Of a stretch of DNA of 64,000 nt, positions 26,878-35,278 are shown in pieces. Source of the stretch: Nocardioides pini (lineage in GTDB: Bacteria; Actinomycetota; Actinomycetes; Propionibacteriales; Nocardioidaceae); assembly GCF_026712185.1 (NCBI RefSeq), contig NZ_JAPPUX010000004.1, forward strand, positions 663,095-727,094. The letters are read 5' to 3'. The notes below the pieces were generated by a model, which worked only from the letters and a program-made list of their open reading frames with translations, did no database searches and was not told the origin of the DNA. The position numbers and the translations under genes are program-made. Each line of letters opens with the position of its first letter. The first letter of the stretch is position 1.

Positions 26878-27254
26878 CAGGCCTCCGACTGGTGGACGTG
26901 CTCGGGCTGGGAGTGCTCGGGCTGGGAGTGCTCGGGCTGGGAGTGCTCCGCGCGGGCGTCGTGCGGCTGGCGGCGTCGTACGACCCAGAACAGGCCGGTG
27001 CTGAGCACGAGCATCACGACGACGCCGATCACCCCGGCGAGGCCGCCGCTGATGCGGGCGTCGTCGACGCCGGAGGTCTCGTAGTCGGCCAGCGGGCTGT
27101 CGGCCGTCGCGGAGTCCTCGGCGGCGTCGATGAAGCCGGTCTGCTCGGCGACGTACTCGAGGCCGTCGGGGTGCGAGCTGGCGTAGTAGCTGGCGACGCC
27201 TGCGACGAGCAGGCTGACGACGAGGGCGACGGCGAAGAGGCGTCGGGTGCTCAA
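26877..27254 (-). CDS. nikN: PDGLE/CbiN-like component of the nickel ECF transporter
   Basis: A 125-residue membrane protein with two helices and the SHPDGLEYVAEQTGF domain that replaces CbiN in many Ni/Co importers. After the second helix (ending in RRRQ) comes a His-rich cytosolic tail, PHDARA followed by three EHSQP units and EHVHQSEA. The units come from three exact 15-bp DNA repeats. Such a tail could collect Ni2+ at the cytoplasmic face. Start overlaps the stop of nikM. Confidence 0.85.
   Translation of the reverse strand: MSTRRLFAVALVVSLLVAGVASYYASSHPDGLEYVAEQTGFIDAAEDSATADSPLADYETSGVDDARISGGLAGVIGVVVMLVLSTGLFWVVRRRQPHDARAEHSQPEHSQPEHSQPEHVHQSEA
26901..26945. repeat. Three tandem 15-bp repeats in the nikN tail
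   Basis: Exact copies of CTCGGGCTGGGAGTG encoding EHSQP on the minus strand. The 15-bp period keeps the frame, so copy number can change by slippage without breaking the protein. Confidence 0.9.
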
Positions 27255-27940
27255 CGGACCGCTCCCGTGCGCACCTCGAGCTCGCGCTCGAAGAGGAGGG
27301 GCCGGGCGCCGTGGACGAGGTCGGGCCGCGTGGCCACCACGGTGGCGACGACCAGGCCCGTGACGACCGCCTCACCGATGCCGATCACGGTGTGCCACCC
27401 GAGCATCGCGGTCAGGACGGCGCCGAGGTCGACCGAGACGTTGCCGCCGACCGAGAAGAGCGCGGTGAAGACGAGGGCAGCGACGGGGACGCTGATCAGG
27501 GCGCCGACCGCGGCAGCGGGAGCCACCATGCTCAATCGCCTGGGCAGCACCCGGCGCAGGGCGACGAAGACGGTCCAGCCCACGGCGACGGTGACGATGC
27601 CGATCAGGGTGATGTTGGTGCCGAGCGCGGTGATCCCGCCGTCGGCCATCAGCAGGGCCTGCACGACGAGCACGACGGACACGCAGAGGACCGCAGTCCA
27701 CGGACCGACGAGGACGGCGGCGAGCGCTCCGCCCATCAGGTGTCCGCTCGTGCCCGCACCCACGGGGAAGTTGATCATCTGCGCGGCGAAGACGAAGGTC
27801 GCCACCAGGCCGGCCGCGGGCGCCGTACGGTCGTCGAGCTCGCGACGCGCGCCGCGCAACGACAGGGCCACCGCGGCCACCGCCACTGCCCCCGTGGCCG
27901 CCGAGGTGGGGGCGTCGAGGAAGCCGTCGGGCACGTGCAC
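27251..27940 (-). CDS. nikM: ECF transporter substrate-binding component (CbiM/NikM)
   Basis: A 229-residue membrane protein. It opens with MHVPDGFLD, the essential N-terminal loop in which the amine and His2 coordinate the metal; further His residues are in GTSGHLMGG and GWHTVIG. About six to seven helices. Initiated by GTG with AGGAG 7 nt upstream. First gene of a tightly overlapping four-gene operon. Regulation by a Nur-type repressor is likely from the box at 28030-28046. Confidence 0.9.
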   Translation of the reverse strand: MHVPDGFLDAPTSAATGAVAVAAVALSLRGARRELDDRTAPAAGLVATFVFAAQMINFPVGAGTSGHLMGGALAAVLVGPWTAVLCVSVVLVVQALLMADGGITALGTNITLIGIVTVAVGWTVFVALRRVLPRRLSMVAPAAAVGALISVPVAALVFTALFSVGGNVSVDLGAVLTAMLGWHTVIGIGEAVVTGLVVATVVATRPDLVHGARPLLFERELEVRTGAVR

Positions 27941-28029
27941 GTGGTCGCTCCTGCTCGCGGGTGGGCTGGTTGGATGTCTGGTGGCCGGCGCGGATCCCCC
28001 GATGCCGTGCCGGCACGCCTTCGACCTTA

Positions 28030-28046
28030 TTGCAAACCTCTTGCAA
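28030..28046. promoter_or_regulatory. Nur-type box TTGCAA-N5-TTGCAA
   Basis: Perfect match to the streptomycete Nur (nickel-responsive Fur-family) operator as I recall it, tTGCaa-N5-ttGCAa. It lies 90 bp before nikM (minus) and 47 bp before bcp (plus) in their shared divergent promoter, so either or both could respond to nickel. Confidence 0.7.
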
Positions 28047-28092
28047 CAACCAACCGGACCGCCGTCCGGACCAACCGCGCACAGGAGTCCCC

Positions 28093-28563
28093 ATGTCCGA
28101 CCGCCTCGCCGCCGGCGACACCGCCCCCGACTTCACCCTGACCAGCGACACCGAGGAGCAGGTCTCCCTCGCGGACCTGCGCGGCAAGAAGGTGATCGTC
28201 TACTTCTACCCCGCCGCGATGACACCGGGGTGCACCACGCAGGCCTGCGACTTCTCCGAGTCCCTGGACTCGCTGCGCGGCGCGGGCTACGAGGTGCTCG
28301 GCGTCTCCAAGGACAAGCCGGCCAAGCTCGCGAAGTTCCGTGAGCGCGACGCGCTCACCCTCACCCTGTTGTCCGACGAGGACCTCGCCGTGCACCGGGC
28401 CTACGGCGCGTACGGCACCAAGAAGCTCTACGGCAAGGAGGTCGAGGGCGTGATCCGCTCGACCTTCGTGATCGGCGAGGACGGCACCGTCGAGCTCGCG
28501 CAGTACAACGTCAAGGCCACCGGCCACGTCGCCAAGCTGCGTCGGGACCTGGGCCTCGACTGA
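28093..28563 (+). CDS. bcp: Thioredoxin-dependent peroxiredoxin, Bcp/PrxQ type
   Basis: A 156-residue thiol peroxidase. Peroxidatic C47 in MTPGCTTQAC and resolving C52, the five-residue spacing of atypical 2-Cys PrxQ. R at the GVIRSTFVI motif completes the active site. It reduces H2O2 and organic peroxides with thioredoxin in the cytosol. AGGAG precedes the ATG. It diverges from the nickel transporter; the shared region has the Nur-type box. Confidence 0.93.
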   Translation: MSDRLAAGDTAPDFTLTSDTEEQVSLADLRGKKVIVYFYPAAMTPGCTTQACDFSESLDSLRGAGYEVLGVSKDKPAKLAKFRERDALTLTLLSDEDLAVHRAYGAYGTKKLYGKEVEGVIRSTFVIGEDGTVELAQYNVKATGHVAKLRRDLGLD

Positions 28564-28592
28564 CTGTCGTACCCCTTGCCTAGCGTCCCGCC

Positions 28593-29108
28593 ATGGGCAC
28601 GCGACGCAAGTACACCGAGGAGATCCTCACCGCGGCGGTGCGCGAGTCGACCTCGATCGCGGGCGTGTTGAGGCACCTCGGACTGAGACCGACTGGCGGC
28701 GCGCACGCCCACATCAGCCGGACGGTCAAGGCGTTCGGAATCGACACCTCGCACTTCCGTCTGTATTCACCGGCATCTCACTCCAACCGTCGATTGCTCC
28801 CAGAGCAGGTCCTCGTGCGCCTTCCGGCTGCCCGCCAGCGCACCCGGCCTCCATTGCTGACCCGAGCCCTCATCGAGTCCGGAGTTCCGTACGCGTGCGC
28901 CGCCTGTGGGTGTGACGGCACGTGGCTGGGCATGCCGCTGACCCTGGAGGTGGACCACATCGATGGTGACTACCTGAACAACTTGCAGTCGAACCTTCGC
29001 TTCCTCTGCCCCAACTGTCACCGGCAGACGGACAACTTCGCCGGCCGGAGCAAGGGCAAGTACTCCGGGCACGTCACTGCTGCGAGGGCCAGGAAGGCCA
29101 CTTCGTAG
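28593..29108 (+). CDS. HNH endonuclease family protein
   Basis: A 171-residue protein. The N-terminal 60 residues form a helix-turn-helix-like region (IAGVLRHLGLRPTGG), followed by an HNH module: zinc pair CAAC and CPNC, EVDHIDGDYLNN and NLRFLCPNCHRQT. Codons are visibly more AT-rich than in neighbours (for example TTG, GGA, TAT, TCA, CAT), suggesting recent acquisition. TAGCGT lies 6 nt before the ATG. It stands alone immediately before tRNA-Leu, with no terminase, portal or integrase nearby. Confidence 0.82.
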   Translation: MGTRRKYTEEILTAAVRESTSIAGVLRHLGLRPTGGAHAHISRTVKAFGIDTSHFRLYSPASHSNRRLLPEQVLVRLPAARQRTRPPLLTRALIESGVPYACAACGCDGTWLGMPLTLEVDHIDGDYLNNLQSNLRFLCPNCHRQTDNFAGRSKGKYSGHVTAARARKATS

Positions 29109-29123
29109 ACTCTCGACCTCACC

Positions 29124-29204
29124 GCCGAAGTGGTGGAACGGCAGACACGCGGCGCTTAGGACGCCGTGCCTCAGGGCGTGCGGGTTCGAATCCCGCCTTC
29201 GGCA
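29124..29204 (+). tRNA. tRNA-Leu (TAG)
   Basis: Class II tRNA of 81 nt. Acceptor GCCGAAG pairs with CTTCGGC, discriminator A. Anticodon stem CGGCG/CGCCG with loop CTTAGGA gives TAG. A long variable arm (TGCCTCAGGGCGT) precedes the T arm. CCA is not encoded. Confidence 0.92.
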
Positions 29205-29309
29205 CCCACTGAGAAGTTGCTCGCAGCACCTACGAGCGGACTTCGACCTAAGTACACGTCTGCCGCCCATCCCTCCCCCTGTGACGCCCGTCACCACTAG
29301 GGTCCGCGC

Positions 29310-30185
29310 ATGGATTCCGCGCTGACCACCGTCGGACTGCCGCTCGCCCTCGCCATCATCATGTTCGGCCTCGGGCTGGACCTGACGGTGGGCGACTTCA
29401 GGCGCGTGGGCACGGCGCCGAAGGCCGTGGTCGTCGCGCTCGCCTGCCAGATCCTGCTGCTGCCGGCGATCTGCTTCGGGCTGGTGGTGCTCTTCGACCT
29501 CCCCGCCCTGCTCGGCATCGGCATGCTGCTGCTCGCCGCCTCGCCGGGCGGCACGACCGCCAACCTGTTCAGCCACCTCTTCCGCGGCGACGTCGCCCTC
29601 AACATCACGCTCACGGCGATCAACACCGTCATCGCCGTCGTCACGCTGCCGCTCATCACCGGGCTCGCCATCGCCTGGTACGACCGGCAGGACGACGTGT
29701 CGATGCCGCTCGTGGAGATCGTCAAGGTGTTCGCCCTGATCCTGCTGCCCGTCGGCATCGGCATGCTGGTCAACGCCCGGGCCCCCGGCTTCGCCCGGCG
29801 GATGGACAAGCCGGTCCGGATCGGCTCGGCGGTGATCCTCGCCGTGCTGGTGCTGGGCATCCTCCTCGACCAGCGCGAGAACGTCGCCGACTACCTCGCC
29901 GACGTCGGCCTCATCACGGCTCTCTTCTGCGCGATCAGCCTCGTCGTCGGCTACTACGTGCCCAAGGCGGCCGGGGTCACCGGCCCGCAGGCGATCGCCT
30001 CCTCGATGGAGGTCGGGGTCCACAACGCGACCCTGGCGATCTTCGTGGCGGTCGAGGTGCTCGACGAGGTCGAGATCTCGGTGCCGGCGGCGGTCTACTC
30101 GCTCGTGATGTTCCTCTTCGCCGCGCTGTGGGGTGCGTGGGTCAGCAGGCAGGTCGGCGCCCGCGAGGACGTGTCAGTCGGCTGA
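29310..30185 (+). CDS. Bile acid:sodium symporter (BASS) family transporter
   Basis: A 291-residue membrane protein with nine to ten helices. Signature blocks include IIMFGLGLDLTVGDF at the start, AASPGGTTANLFSHL and MEVGVHNATLAIFVA, the crossover motifs for Na+ and substrate. Substrates in bacteria include organic acids such as pantoate or pyruvate; not assignable here. TAGGGT is 6 nt before the ATG. Its 3' end overlaps the convergent rdgB end by 12 bp. Confidence 0.87.
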   Translation: MDSALTTVGLPLALAIIMFGLGLDLTVGDFRRVGTAPKAVVVALACQILLLPAICFGLVVLFDLPALLGIGMLLLAASPGGTTANLFSHLFRGDVALNITLTAINTVIAVVTLPLITGLAIAWYDRQDDVSMPLVEIVKVFALILLPVGIGMLVNARAPGFARRMDKPVRIGSAVILAVLVLGILLDQRENVADYLADVGLITALFCAISLVVGYYVPKAAGVTGPQAIASSMEVGVHNATLAIFVAVEVLDEVEISVPAAVYSLVMFLFAALWGAWVSRQVGAREDVSVG

Positions 30186-30788
30186 CAGGTCCGCCGCGAC
30201 CTGCGGCGCCAGGGCGCGCAGCGCTCGGCCGCGGTGCGAGATCCGGTCCTTCTCCCCCGGCTCGAGCTCGGCGGAGGTCAGGTCCTCGGCGTCGTGCTCG
30301 ACCGCGACGAACACCACGTCGTACCCGAACCCGCCGCTGCCGCGCACCTCGCGGATGATGCGCCCGTCCATCCGCCCCTCGACGACGTGCTCGCGCCCGT
30401 CGGGCATCACCCACGCCACGGCGCAGGCGAAGTGCGCGCCGCGGCGCTCGTCCGGCACGTCGTGCAGCTGGTCGAGCAGGAGCTCGTTGTTGCGCTGGTC
30501 GCTCTTCGGCTGCCCCGACCACCGGGCCGACAGCACCCCCGGCATCCCGTTGAGCGCGTCGACGCACAGCCCGCTGTCGTCCGCCACCGACGGCAGCCCC
30601 GTGGCCGCGACGCCGGCGCGCGCCTTGAGCAGGGCGTTGCCCTCGAAGGTCGGCTGGTCCTCGACCGGCTCGACGTAGCCCTCCACGTCGGCGATGCCGA
30701 GCACCTCGATGCCCGGCACGTGCTCGGCGAGGATGCGTTGCATCTCGAGGACCTTCTTGGTGTTGCCCGAGGCGAGGAGGATCTTCAC
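30174..30788 (-). CDS. rdgB: XTP/dITP pyrophosphatase
   Basis: A 204-residue HAM1/RdgB enzyme that removes ITP, dITP and XTP from nucleotide pools. Conserved motifs: [10 protein letters not shown] at the start, [33 protein letters not shown], and FGYDVVFV. Full family length. The GTG start overlaps the stop of rph (GTGA), the same rph-rdgB pair as in mycobacteria. Confidence 0.95.
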   Translation of the reverse strand: MKILLASGNTKKVLEMQRILAEHVPGIEVLGIADVEGYVEPVEDQPTFEGNALLKARAGVAATGLPSVADDSGLCVDALNGMPGVLSARWSGQPKSDQRNNELLLDQLHDVPDERRGAHFACAVAWVMPDGREHVVEGRMDGRIIREVRGSGGFGYDVVFVAVEHDAEDLTSAELEPGEKDRISHRGRALRALAPQVAADLSAD

Positions 30789-31525
30789 CGCGCCAGCGCC
30801 TCCTGCTGCAGGCGCGTCAGGTCGGCGCAGCCCTTCTCGGCCAGGGACAGCAGCGCGTCGAGCTCGGTGCGGTCGAACGCGGCGCCCTCGGCCGTTCCCT
30901 GCACCTCGACGAACTTCCCGTCACCCGTCATCACGACGTTCATGTCCGTCTCGGCCCGCACGTCCTCGACGTAGGGCAGGTCGAGGCGCGGCGCGCCGTC
31001 GATGATGCCGACGCTCACCGCCGCGACCGAGCCCGTCAGCGGCTCGCCCGTGAGCGCCCCGCTCGAGCGCAGGTGCGCGACGGCGTCGGCCAGGGCGACG
31101 TACGCCCCGGTGATGGCGGCAGTGCGGGTGCCGCCGTCGGCCTGCAGGACGTCGCAGTCCAGGACGATCGTGTTCTCCCCGAGCGCCTTGTAGTCGATGA
31201 CGGCGCGCAGCGAGCGGCCGATCAACCGCGAGATCTCGTGGGTCCGGCCACCGATGCGGCCCTTGACCGACTCGCGGTCCGAGCGGGTGTTGGTCGCCGC
31301 CGGGAGCATGGCGTACTCCGCGGTGACCCACCCCAGGCCCGAGCCCTTGCGCCAGCGCGGCACGCCCTCCGAGGCGGAGGCGGCGCAGAGCACGCGGGTC
31401 CCACCGAACTCGACGAGCACCGACCCGGCGGCGTGGTCGAGCCAGTTGCGGGTGATCGTGATCGGGCGGAGCTCGTCGTCGGCGCGGCCGTCGGCCCGAG
31501 GAGCCGGAGTCGGGGCAGAAGTCAT
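30785..31525 (-). CDS. rph: Ribonuclease PH
   Basis: A 246-residue phosphorolytic 3'-5' exoribonuclease that trims tRNA 3' ends. Motifs: [42 protein letters not shown] with the phosphate-binding Arg pair, and [20 protein letters not shown]-terminal [12 protein letters not shown] completes the fold. ATG at 31525 is chosen because TAGGGT (31533-31538) sits 7 nt upstream, implying a leaderless message; a longer frame to 31564 has no supporting signal. Confidence 0.95.
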   Translation of the reverse strand: MTSAPTPAPRADGRADDELRPITITRNWLDHAAGSVLVEFGGTRVLCAASASEGVPRWRKGSGLGWVTAEYAMLPAATNTRSDRESVKGRIGGRTHEISRLIGRSLRAVIDYKALGENTIVLDCDVLQADGGTRTAAITGAYVALADAVAHLRSSGALTGEPLTGSVAAVSVGIIDGAPRLDLPYVEDVRAETDMNVVMTGDGKFVEVQGTAEGAAFDRTELDALLSLAEKGCADLTRLQQEALAR

Positions 31526-31547
31526 GGGCACGACCCTAGACGTGGCT

Positions 31548-31589
31548 GAGGCGGGTCCGGTCACCCCCGTGTGTCACCGGACCCGCCTC
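31548..31589. promoter_or_regulatory. 14-bp perfect dyad in the rph promoter
   Basis: GAGGCGGGTCCGGT and ACCGGACCCGCCTC flank a 14-bp spacer. If rph is leaderless, this covers about -24 to -65 and overlaps the -35 zone, so it could be an operator. It could also act as a terminator for antisense transcription entering from either side. No U-run. Confidence 0.45.
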
Positions 31590-31758
31590 GAAGCCCCTTC
31601 CCCAGCGGGACCGTCCACTCGTGCGCGGCCCCACGCCGCGCAGCTCCCTCCACGCGGTTGGTGACACCACCGTGCGCCTGCTGGCAGGCCTTGCGCATCA
31701 GTCCTCGGGCCATGGCCGTGCGACCAAAGTAGGAATTCGCCTCGTTACCCTGAGCGCC

Positions 31759-32913
31759 GTGGACCCGCGACCCGACACCCAGCCGGAGCTGACGTGGGTC
31801 TCGCACGCGTGGCGCTACGCGCTGTGCGTCCTGTTCTCGGCGGTGGTCTGGCAGACCGCCGCGGCGGCGGAGTGGCGCGACCACCGCCTGCTCTTCGTCG
31901 TCGAGGTCGTGCTGGGCGTCGCCGCGTTCGTGCTGGTGCACTTCCGGCGCCGGGCGCCCAAGCGGGTGGCCCTGGTGATCGCCGCGATGAGCGCCTTCTC
32001 CGGGATCGCGGCCGGTCCGGCGACCCTCGCCGCGGTCTCCGTCGCGACCCGGCGACGCTGGAGCGAGGTGGTGCTGGTCGGCACCGCCAACTTCGCGGCC
32101 GCCATGACCTGGACGTCGATCGCGCCGATCGAGGACAGCGACTTCCTGGTCACCACGCTGGTCAACCTCGTCGTCAACGCCGGGATGATGGGCTGGGGCC
32201 TCTACATCGGCTCGCGGCGCGAGCTGCTCTGGAACCTCCGCAACCGCGCCGAGCGCGCCGAGCTCGAGCAGGAGCTGCGGCTGACCCAGGCCCGCTCGAC
32301 CGAGCGCGCCCGCATCGCCGGGGAGATGCACGACGTCGTCGCCCACCGCATCACGCAGGTGTCCATGCAGGCGGGGGCGCTGGCGTTCCGCGAGGACCTC
32401 GACGGCGACCGCCTCCGCGAGGGGCTCGGACAGATCCAGCGCCAGGCCAACGACGCCCTCCACGAGCTGCGCGGCGTGCTCGGGGTGCTGCGCGAGGACG
32501 ACCCGAGCCCGCCCACGGCGCGACCGCAGCCGACGTACGACGACATCTCGGCGCTGGTCGACGAGGCGCGGTCGCTCGGCCTCGACATCGACTGGACCGA
32601 CCACGTCGACGGTGAGGCGTCGGTGCCGCCCGCGACGGGTCGCACGGTCTACCGGATCGTGCAGGAGGCCATCACCAACGTCCGCAAGCACGCGCCCGGC
32701 GCCGGGATGCAGATCCGGTCCTCGGGCGACGAGCACGGCGGCATCACCGTCGTGATCAGCAACCCGCTGCGCGACCGGCCGAGCGCCGCTCCCGGGGCCG
32801 GGCTCGGTCTGGTCGGGCTGCGCGAGCGCACCGAGCTGCGGGGCGGCCGGCTGCGCCAGCGCACGGAGGGGTCGAGGTTCGTGCTGGAGGCTTGGCTACC
32901 GTGGACCGCGTGA
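31759..32913 (+). CDS. Sensor histidine kinase, NarL-type (HisKA_3)
   Basis: A 384-residue membrane kinase. About five hydrophobic segments span residues 15-150, with no large external domain, so it may sense within the membrane. A coiled coil near 155-180 leads to the HisKA_3 motif ERARIAGEMHDVVAHRIT with phospho-acceptor H191. The HATPase has the N box NVRKHA and the G box GAGLGLVGLRER. GTG at 31759 is preceded by TACCCT at 7 nt (leaderless). Its stop overlaps the response regulator start. Confidence 0.87.
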   Translation: MDPRPDTQPELTWVSHAWRYALCVLFSAVVWQTAAAAEWRDHRLLFVVEVVLGVAAFVLVHFRRRAPKRVALVIAAMSAFSGIAAGPATLAAVSVATRRRWSEVVLVGTANFAAAMTWTSIAPIEDSDFLVTTLVNLVVNAGMMGWGLYIGSRRELLWNLRNRAERAELEQELRLTQARSTERARIAGEMHDVVAHRITQVSMQAGALAFREDLDGDRLREGLGQIQRQANDALHELRGVLGVLREDDPSPPTARPQPTYDDISALVDEARSLGLDIDWTDHVDGEASVPPATGRTVYRIVQEAITNVRKHAPGAGMQIRSSGDEHGGITVVISNPLRDRPSAAPGAGLGLVGLRERTELRGGRLRQRTEGSRFVLEAWLPWTA

Positions 32914-33560
32914 TCCGCGTGCTGCTCGTCGACGACGACCCGCTGGTCCGTTCCGCGCTGACCCTGATGCTCGGCGGGCAGCCCGACATCGAGGTGGTGG
33001 GCGAGGCCCCCAACGGCGAGGCCGGCCTCGCCCAGGTCGCGGAGCACCGGCCCGACGTCGTGCTGATGGACATCCGGATGCCGGTGATGGACGGTCTCGA
33101 GGCCACGCGCGTCCTGCACTCGCGCCCGTCCCCGCCGGCCGTCGTGGTGCTCACCACGTTCGACGCCGACGACCACGTGCTGCGGGCGGTGGCGTCGGGC
33201 GCCGACGGGTTCCTCCTCAAGGACACCCCGCCCGGGGACATCGTCAGCGCGATCCGCACCGTCGCGGCGGGCGACGCGATGCTGTCGCCGTCGGCGACCC
33301 GCAGCCTGGTCTCGCGGCTGCGCAACACCTCGCCGACCGACCGCAGCACGACCGCGGCCGACCGGCTGACCGTCCTCACCGAGCGCGAGCTCGAGGTCGC
33401 GGTGTGCGTCGGGCGCGGGCTCAGCAACTCCGAGATCGCCTCGGAGCTCTACCTCTCGATCCCCACCGTGAAGTCGCACGTCTCCCGGCTGCTGACCAAG
33501 CTCGACGCCAGCAACCGCGTGCAGGTGGCGATGGTCGTGCACGACGCGGGCCTGGTCTGA
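32910..33560 (+). CDS. NarL/FixJ-family response regulator
   Basis: A 216-residue regulator. The receiver domain has D8-D9-D10, phospho-acceptor D54 (VVLMDIRMPVMDG), a Thr in LTTFD and Lys in LLKDTPP. The C-terminal LuxR helix-turn-helix is LTERELEVAVCVGRG...IASELYLSIPTVKSHVSRL. GTG at 32910 overlaps the kinase stop (GTGA) and gives the usual length; an upstream TTG in frame is less likely. Targets unknown. Confidence 0.9.
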   Translation: MIRVLLVDDDPLVRSALTLMLGGQPDIEVVGEAPNGEAGLAQVAEHRPDVVLMDIRMPVMDGLEATRVLHSRPSPPAVVVLTTFDADDHVLRAVASGADGFLLKDTPPGDIVSAIRTVAAGDAMLSPSATRSLVSRLRNTSPTDRSTTAADRLTVLTERELEVAVCVGRGLSNSEIASELYLSIPTVKSHVSRLLTKLDASNRVQVAMVVHDAGLV

Positions 33561-33589
33561 CCGGCCCTGCGCCGGCCGGAGCGGCCCGC

Positions 33590-34366
33590 CTAGACGTCGT
33601 ACGTCGCGCCGGCGCGGGCCAGCTCGACCGGACCCGACCACTCCGCACGGGCCTCGGCCTCCGCGTCGGCCGGCTCGTGCCACGGCGGGACGTGGGTCAG
33701 GACCAGGCGCCCGGCTCCGGCCCGCGACGCCGTGCGCCCGCAGTCGGCGCCGGTCATGTGGAGCTCGGGGGGGTTGTCGTCGCCGCTGCGGAACGACGCC
33801 TCCGCCAGCAGCAGGTCGGCCCCGACGGCCACCTCGTCGAGCTGCGGGCACGGACCCGTGTCCCCGGAGTAGACGAGCGTCCGGCCTCCGGCCGTGACCC
33901 GCAGCGCGTAGGCGGCGACCGGGTGGACCACCCGCCGCGCCTCGACGTGGAACGGGCCGACCTGCACGACCCCGCCGTCGTCGCCGTAGCTGCGGAAGTC
34001 GAACTCCTCGGTCATGCCGGGCTCGAGCGGCAGGTCGTAGGCCCGCGCCATCCGCTCGGCGGTGCCGGCCGGCCCCCAGACTGGGATCCGCGGCTGGGCA
34101 CCCGTGGGGTGGTACTTGCGCATGACGTAGTAGCCGCAGAGGTCGAGGCAGTGGTCGGCGTGGAGGTGGCTGAGGAGGACTGCGTCGATCCCGAGGGGGT
34201 CGGCGTAGTGGTGCAGCTGACCGAGCGCGCCGTTGCCGAGGTCGAGCAGGATCCGCCACGTGCGGCCATGCTCCTCGGCCTCGAGGAGGTAGCAGCTCGC
34301 GGGCGACTCGGGGCCGGGGTAGGACCCCGAGCACCCGACGACCGTCATCCGCATCGGGTGGCTCAT
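33590..34366 (-). CDS. MBL-fold phosphodiesterase, Rv1339-like
   Basis: A 258-residue metallo-beta-lactamase-fold hydrolase of the RNase Z/cyclic-nucleotide phosphodiesterase branch: [22 protein letters not shown] (HxHxDH metal ligands), [19 protein letters not shown] and LTHVPPW. Its position after murI and near rph-rdgB matches mycobacterial Rv1339, reported as an atypical cAMP phosphodiesterase; that activity is inferred here. The ATG overlaps the murI stop (ATGA). Confidence 0.85.
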   Translation of the reverse strand: MSHPMRMTVVGCSGSYPGPESPASCYLLEAEEHGRTWRILLDLGNGALGQLHHYADPLGIDAVLLSHLHADHCLDLCGYYVMRKYHPTGAQPRIPVWGPAGTAERMARAYDLPLEPGMTEEFDFRSYGDDGGVVQVGPFHVEARRVVHPVAAYALRVTAGGRTLVYSGDTGPCPQLDEVAVGADLLLAEASFRSGDDNPPELHMTGADCGRTASRAGAGRLVLTHVPPWHEPADAEAEARAEWSGPVELARAGATYDV

Positions 34367-35187
34367 GCGCGGCCCCCGGCGAACTGCGTCGCCCCGAGCA
34401 GCTCCGAGCCGAGGAAGCGGCGCCCGATCGTGGCGAAGTCGTCGGGGCTGCCGGTGGTGGAGAAGGTGTAGGTGGGCTCGCCGTCGGGGCGCATCAGGCC
34501 GGTGCCGGCCAGCATCTTGTAGACGTCCTTCGCGCACTCCTCGGCCGAGCTGACCAGGGTGACCTGGTCGCCCATCACGTAGGAGATGACGCCGGTGAGC
34601 AGCGGGTAGTGGGTGCACCCGAGGATCAGGGTGTCGACCCCGGCCTCGGCCAGCGGGTCGAGGTACTCGTGGGCGGCGGCCAGCAGCTCCTCGCCCCCGG
34701 TGACGCCCTGCTCGACGAAGTCGACGAAGCGCGGGCAGGCCCGGATGTGCAGGTCGAGGTGCGGCGCGGCGGCGAAGGCGTCGTCGTACGCCATCGAGCT
34801 GGCGGTGGCGCGCGTGCAGATCACCCCGACCCGCTGGTTGCGCGTCGCCGCGGCGGCACGCCGGGCTGCGGGGAGGATCACCTCGACGACGGGGACGTCG
34901 TAGCGCTCGCGGGCGTCGCGAAGCATCGCGGCGCTGGCGGAGTTGCAGGCGATGACGAGCGCCTTCACGCCGCGCTCGTAGAGGTGGTCGAGGCACTCGA
35001 GGGCGTACTCGCGGACCTCGCCGATCGGCTTCTGGCCGTAGGGCTGGCGTGCGGTGTCGCCGAGGTAGACGACCGACTCGTGCGGGAGCTGGTCGATGAC
35101 GGAGCGCGCGACGGTCAGCCCACCGAAGCCGGAGTCGAAGATGCCGATCGGGGCGTCGGCGGTCTCTCTCGGCATGGACGTCGGCAC
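34363..35187 (-). CDS. murI: Glutamate racemase
   Basis: A 274-residue cofactor-independent racemase that makes D-Glu for peptidoglycan. Motifs: [23 protein letters not shown], and the two catalytic cysteines in IACNSAS and LGCTHYP. GTG at 35187 is favoured because TAGCCT lies 7 nt upstream (leaderless); an internal ATG at 35175 would lose four residues. Cotranscribed with the Rv1339-like gene. Confidence 0.95.
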   Translation of the reverse strand: MPTSMPRETADAPIGIFDSGFGGLTVARSVIDQLPHESVVYLGDTARQPYGQKPIGEVREYALECLDHLYERGVKALVIACNSASAAMLRDARERYDVPVVEVILPAARRAAAATRNQRVGVICTRATASSMAYDDAFAAAPHLDLHIRACPRFVDFVEQGVTGGEELLAAAHEYLDPLAEAGVDTLILGCTHYPLLTGVISYVMGDQVTLVSSAEECAKDVYKMLAGTGLMRPDGEPTYTFSTTGSPDDFATIGRRFLGSELLGATQFAGGRA

Positions 35188-35278
35188 AGGCAGCAGGCTA
35201 GGCGGTCGGGTGGTCGCGGGTCACGCGGTCGCGTGCGTCGGCCCCGTCACACCGCCCTCGCCGGGTTAGGGTCGCCGC

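Noticed and set aside
26901..26945. CRISPR-like short repeat
   Set aside because: The 15-bp units are directly adjacent without spacers and encode protein.
27941..28029. Cobalamin riboswitch upstream of the CbiM-like gene
   Set aside because: Only about 150 nt separate the divergent starts and no B12-box-like sequence is present; a Nur-type operator explains the region better.
28593..29204. Prophage or integrative element at tRNA-Leu
   Set aside because: No integrase, portal, terminase or repeated tRNA end is visible; only one HNH gene.
31561..31713. Possible 50-residue minus-strand gene before rph
   Set aside because: The start has no ribosome site or -10 box, the translation lacks recognisable features and it overlaps the perfect dyad; probably promoter DNA.
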